Source of the DNA: Methanomicrobiaceae archaeon
Lineage (GTDB): Archaea; Halobacteriota; Methanomicrobia; Methanomicrobiales; Methanomicrobiaceae
DNA length: 6,264 nt
Direction: 5' to 3'
NCBI GenBank assembly: GCA_030628325.1
Contig: DAOVRB010000073.1
Coordinates: 1 to 6,264, forward strand
The notes beneath the pieces are model-generated. The model was not told the origin of the DNA. It did not search any database and was given only the letters and a program-made list of their open reading frames with translations. Both the position numbers and the translations under genes were made by a program. Of the stretch, positions 5,974-6,264 are shown in pieces; the stretch's first letter is position 1; the number at the start of each line of letters is the position of its first letter.

Positions 5974-6264
5974 CTATGTTTCATCAACTCTCAGAAACAT
6001 TCTGATTTCATTATCAAATTCGCAAAAATCATCAATATGATCTGATATTATTGCAAATGTTATCTGGTCATCAATTTTACCGTATCTGTGGACAACGATA
6101 TTCCTGAATCCTTTCATCTGCCTGATTAACTCCTGCATTTTTTCTGAGATTATTCCTTCTGAAATTAAATTGTCTGTAACATCCTGCTCTTTTGCCGGAA
6201 TGCCAAGTTTGAGATCCGAGTTGATTATCGAACAGATGTTAATCACATTTTCAATTGAAAATTC
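5974..6264 (-). CDS. hepT: HepT-like (DUF86, HEPN superfamily) toxin RNase, N-terminus beyond window
   Basis: The visible 96 residues, ending at TAG (5976-5974), cover the C-terminal two thirds of a HepT toxin of the HepT-MntA toxin-antitoxin type; full-length members are about 110-145 residues. The diagnostic motif R-x4-H-x-Y is intact in FRNIVVHRYGKID (R54, H59, Y61 of the visible part), preceded by the typical 'GIP' segment and a helix ending QMKG. In the studied family these residues form the RNase site, and the tyrosine is the target that the MntA nucleotidyltransferase antitoxin modifies with AMP. The frame stays open to the window edge (EFSIENVIN...), so the GTG at 6246 is probably internal and the real start is further upstream. 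No nucleotidyltransferase gene is in view. If present, it must lie beyond the right edge, since the downstream side is occupied by the convergent repeat protein gene. Confidence 0.85.
   Translation of the reverse strand, partial: EFSIENVINICSIINSDLKLGIPAKEQDVTDNLISEGIISEKMQELIRQMKGFRNIVVHRYGKIDDQITFAIISDHIDDFCEFDNEIRMFLRVDET

Noticed and set aside
5757..6005. Plus-strand frame of 82 codons, and minus-strand frame 5599-5829
   Set aside because: Both overlap the well-supported end of the repeat protein gene in other frames; the first also runs into hepT. Neither has protein-like composition or a start signal.

Overview
The window reads as accessory chromosomal DNA, most likely from a methanogenic archaeon (Methanomicrobia-like). 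That placement is an inference. It rests on T/A-rich TATA-like boxes about 25 bases before start codons, a GGAG ribosome site on a small membrane-protein gene, oligo-T stretches instead of hairpin terminators, and the protein families present. No rRNA, tRNA or marker gene is in view, so the taxon is not proven.

Layout. Bases 1-2566 (minus strand) hold most of a large UvrD/Rep-family helicase fused to a C-terminal PD-(D/E)XK nuclease domain of RecB type; its 3' end runs off the left edge. Bases 2600-3003 (plus strand) hold a frameshifted, truncated relic of a DDE transposase, probably of the IS1634/IS4 kind. Bases 2981-3327 (minus strand) carry two very small genes 14 bases apart, a 62-residue two-helix membrane protein and a 47-residue soluble peptide. 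Bases 3328-3607 are the divergent intergenic stretch, with a possible 152-base MITE-like element and a TATA-like box that places transcription near the next start codon. Bases 3608-5884 (plus strand) encode a 758-residue protein: four membrane segments resembling DUF2254, then 17 tandem copies of a 23-residue unit. Bases 5974-6264 (minus strand) hold the C-terminal two thirds of a HepT-like (DUF86, HEPN) toxin that faces the repeat protein tail to tail and continues beyond the right edge.

How the parts fit. A helicase-nuclease, a transposase relic, orphan small genes, a lineage-specific repeat protein and a toxin-antitoxin RNase side by side look like a genomic island with a defence flavour. 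No operon links these genes: they alternate in strand and have separate promoters. A single cooperating system is therefore not shown. The most distinctive item is the membrane-anchored repeat protein, whose repeat array looks recently expanded at the DNA level.
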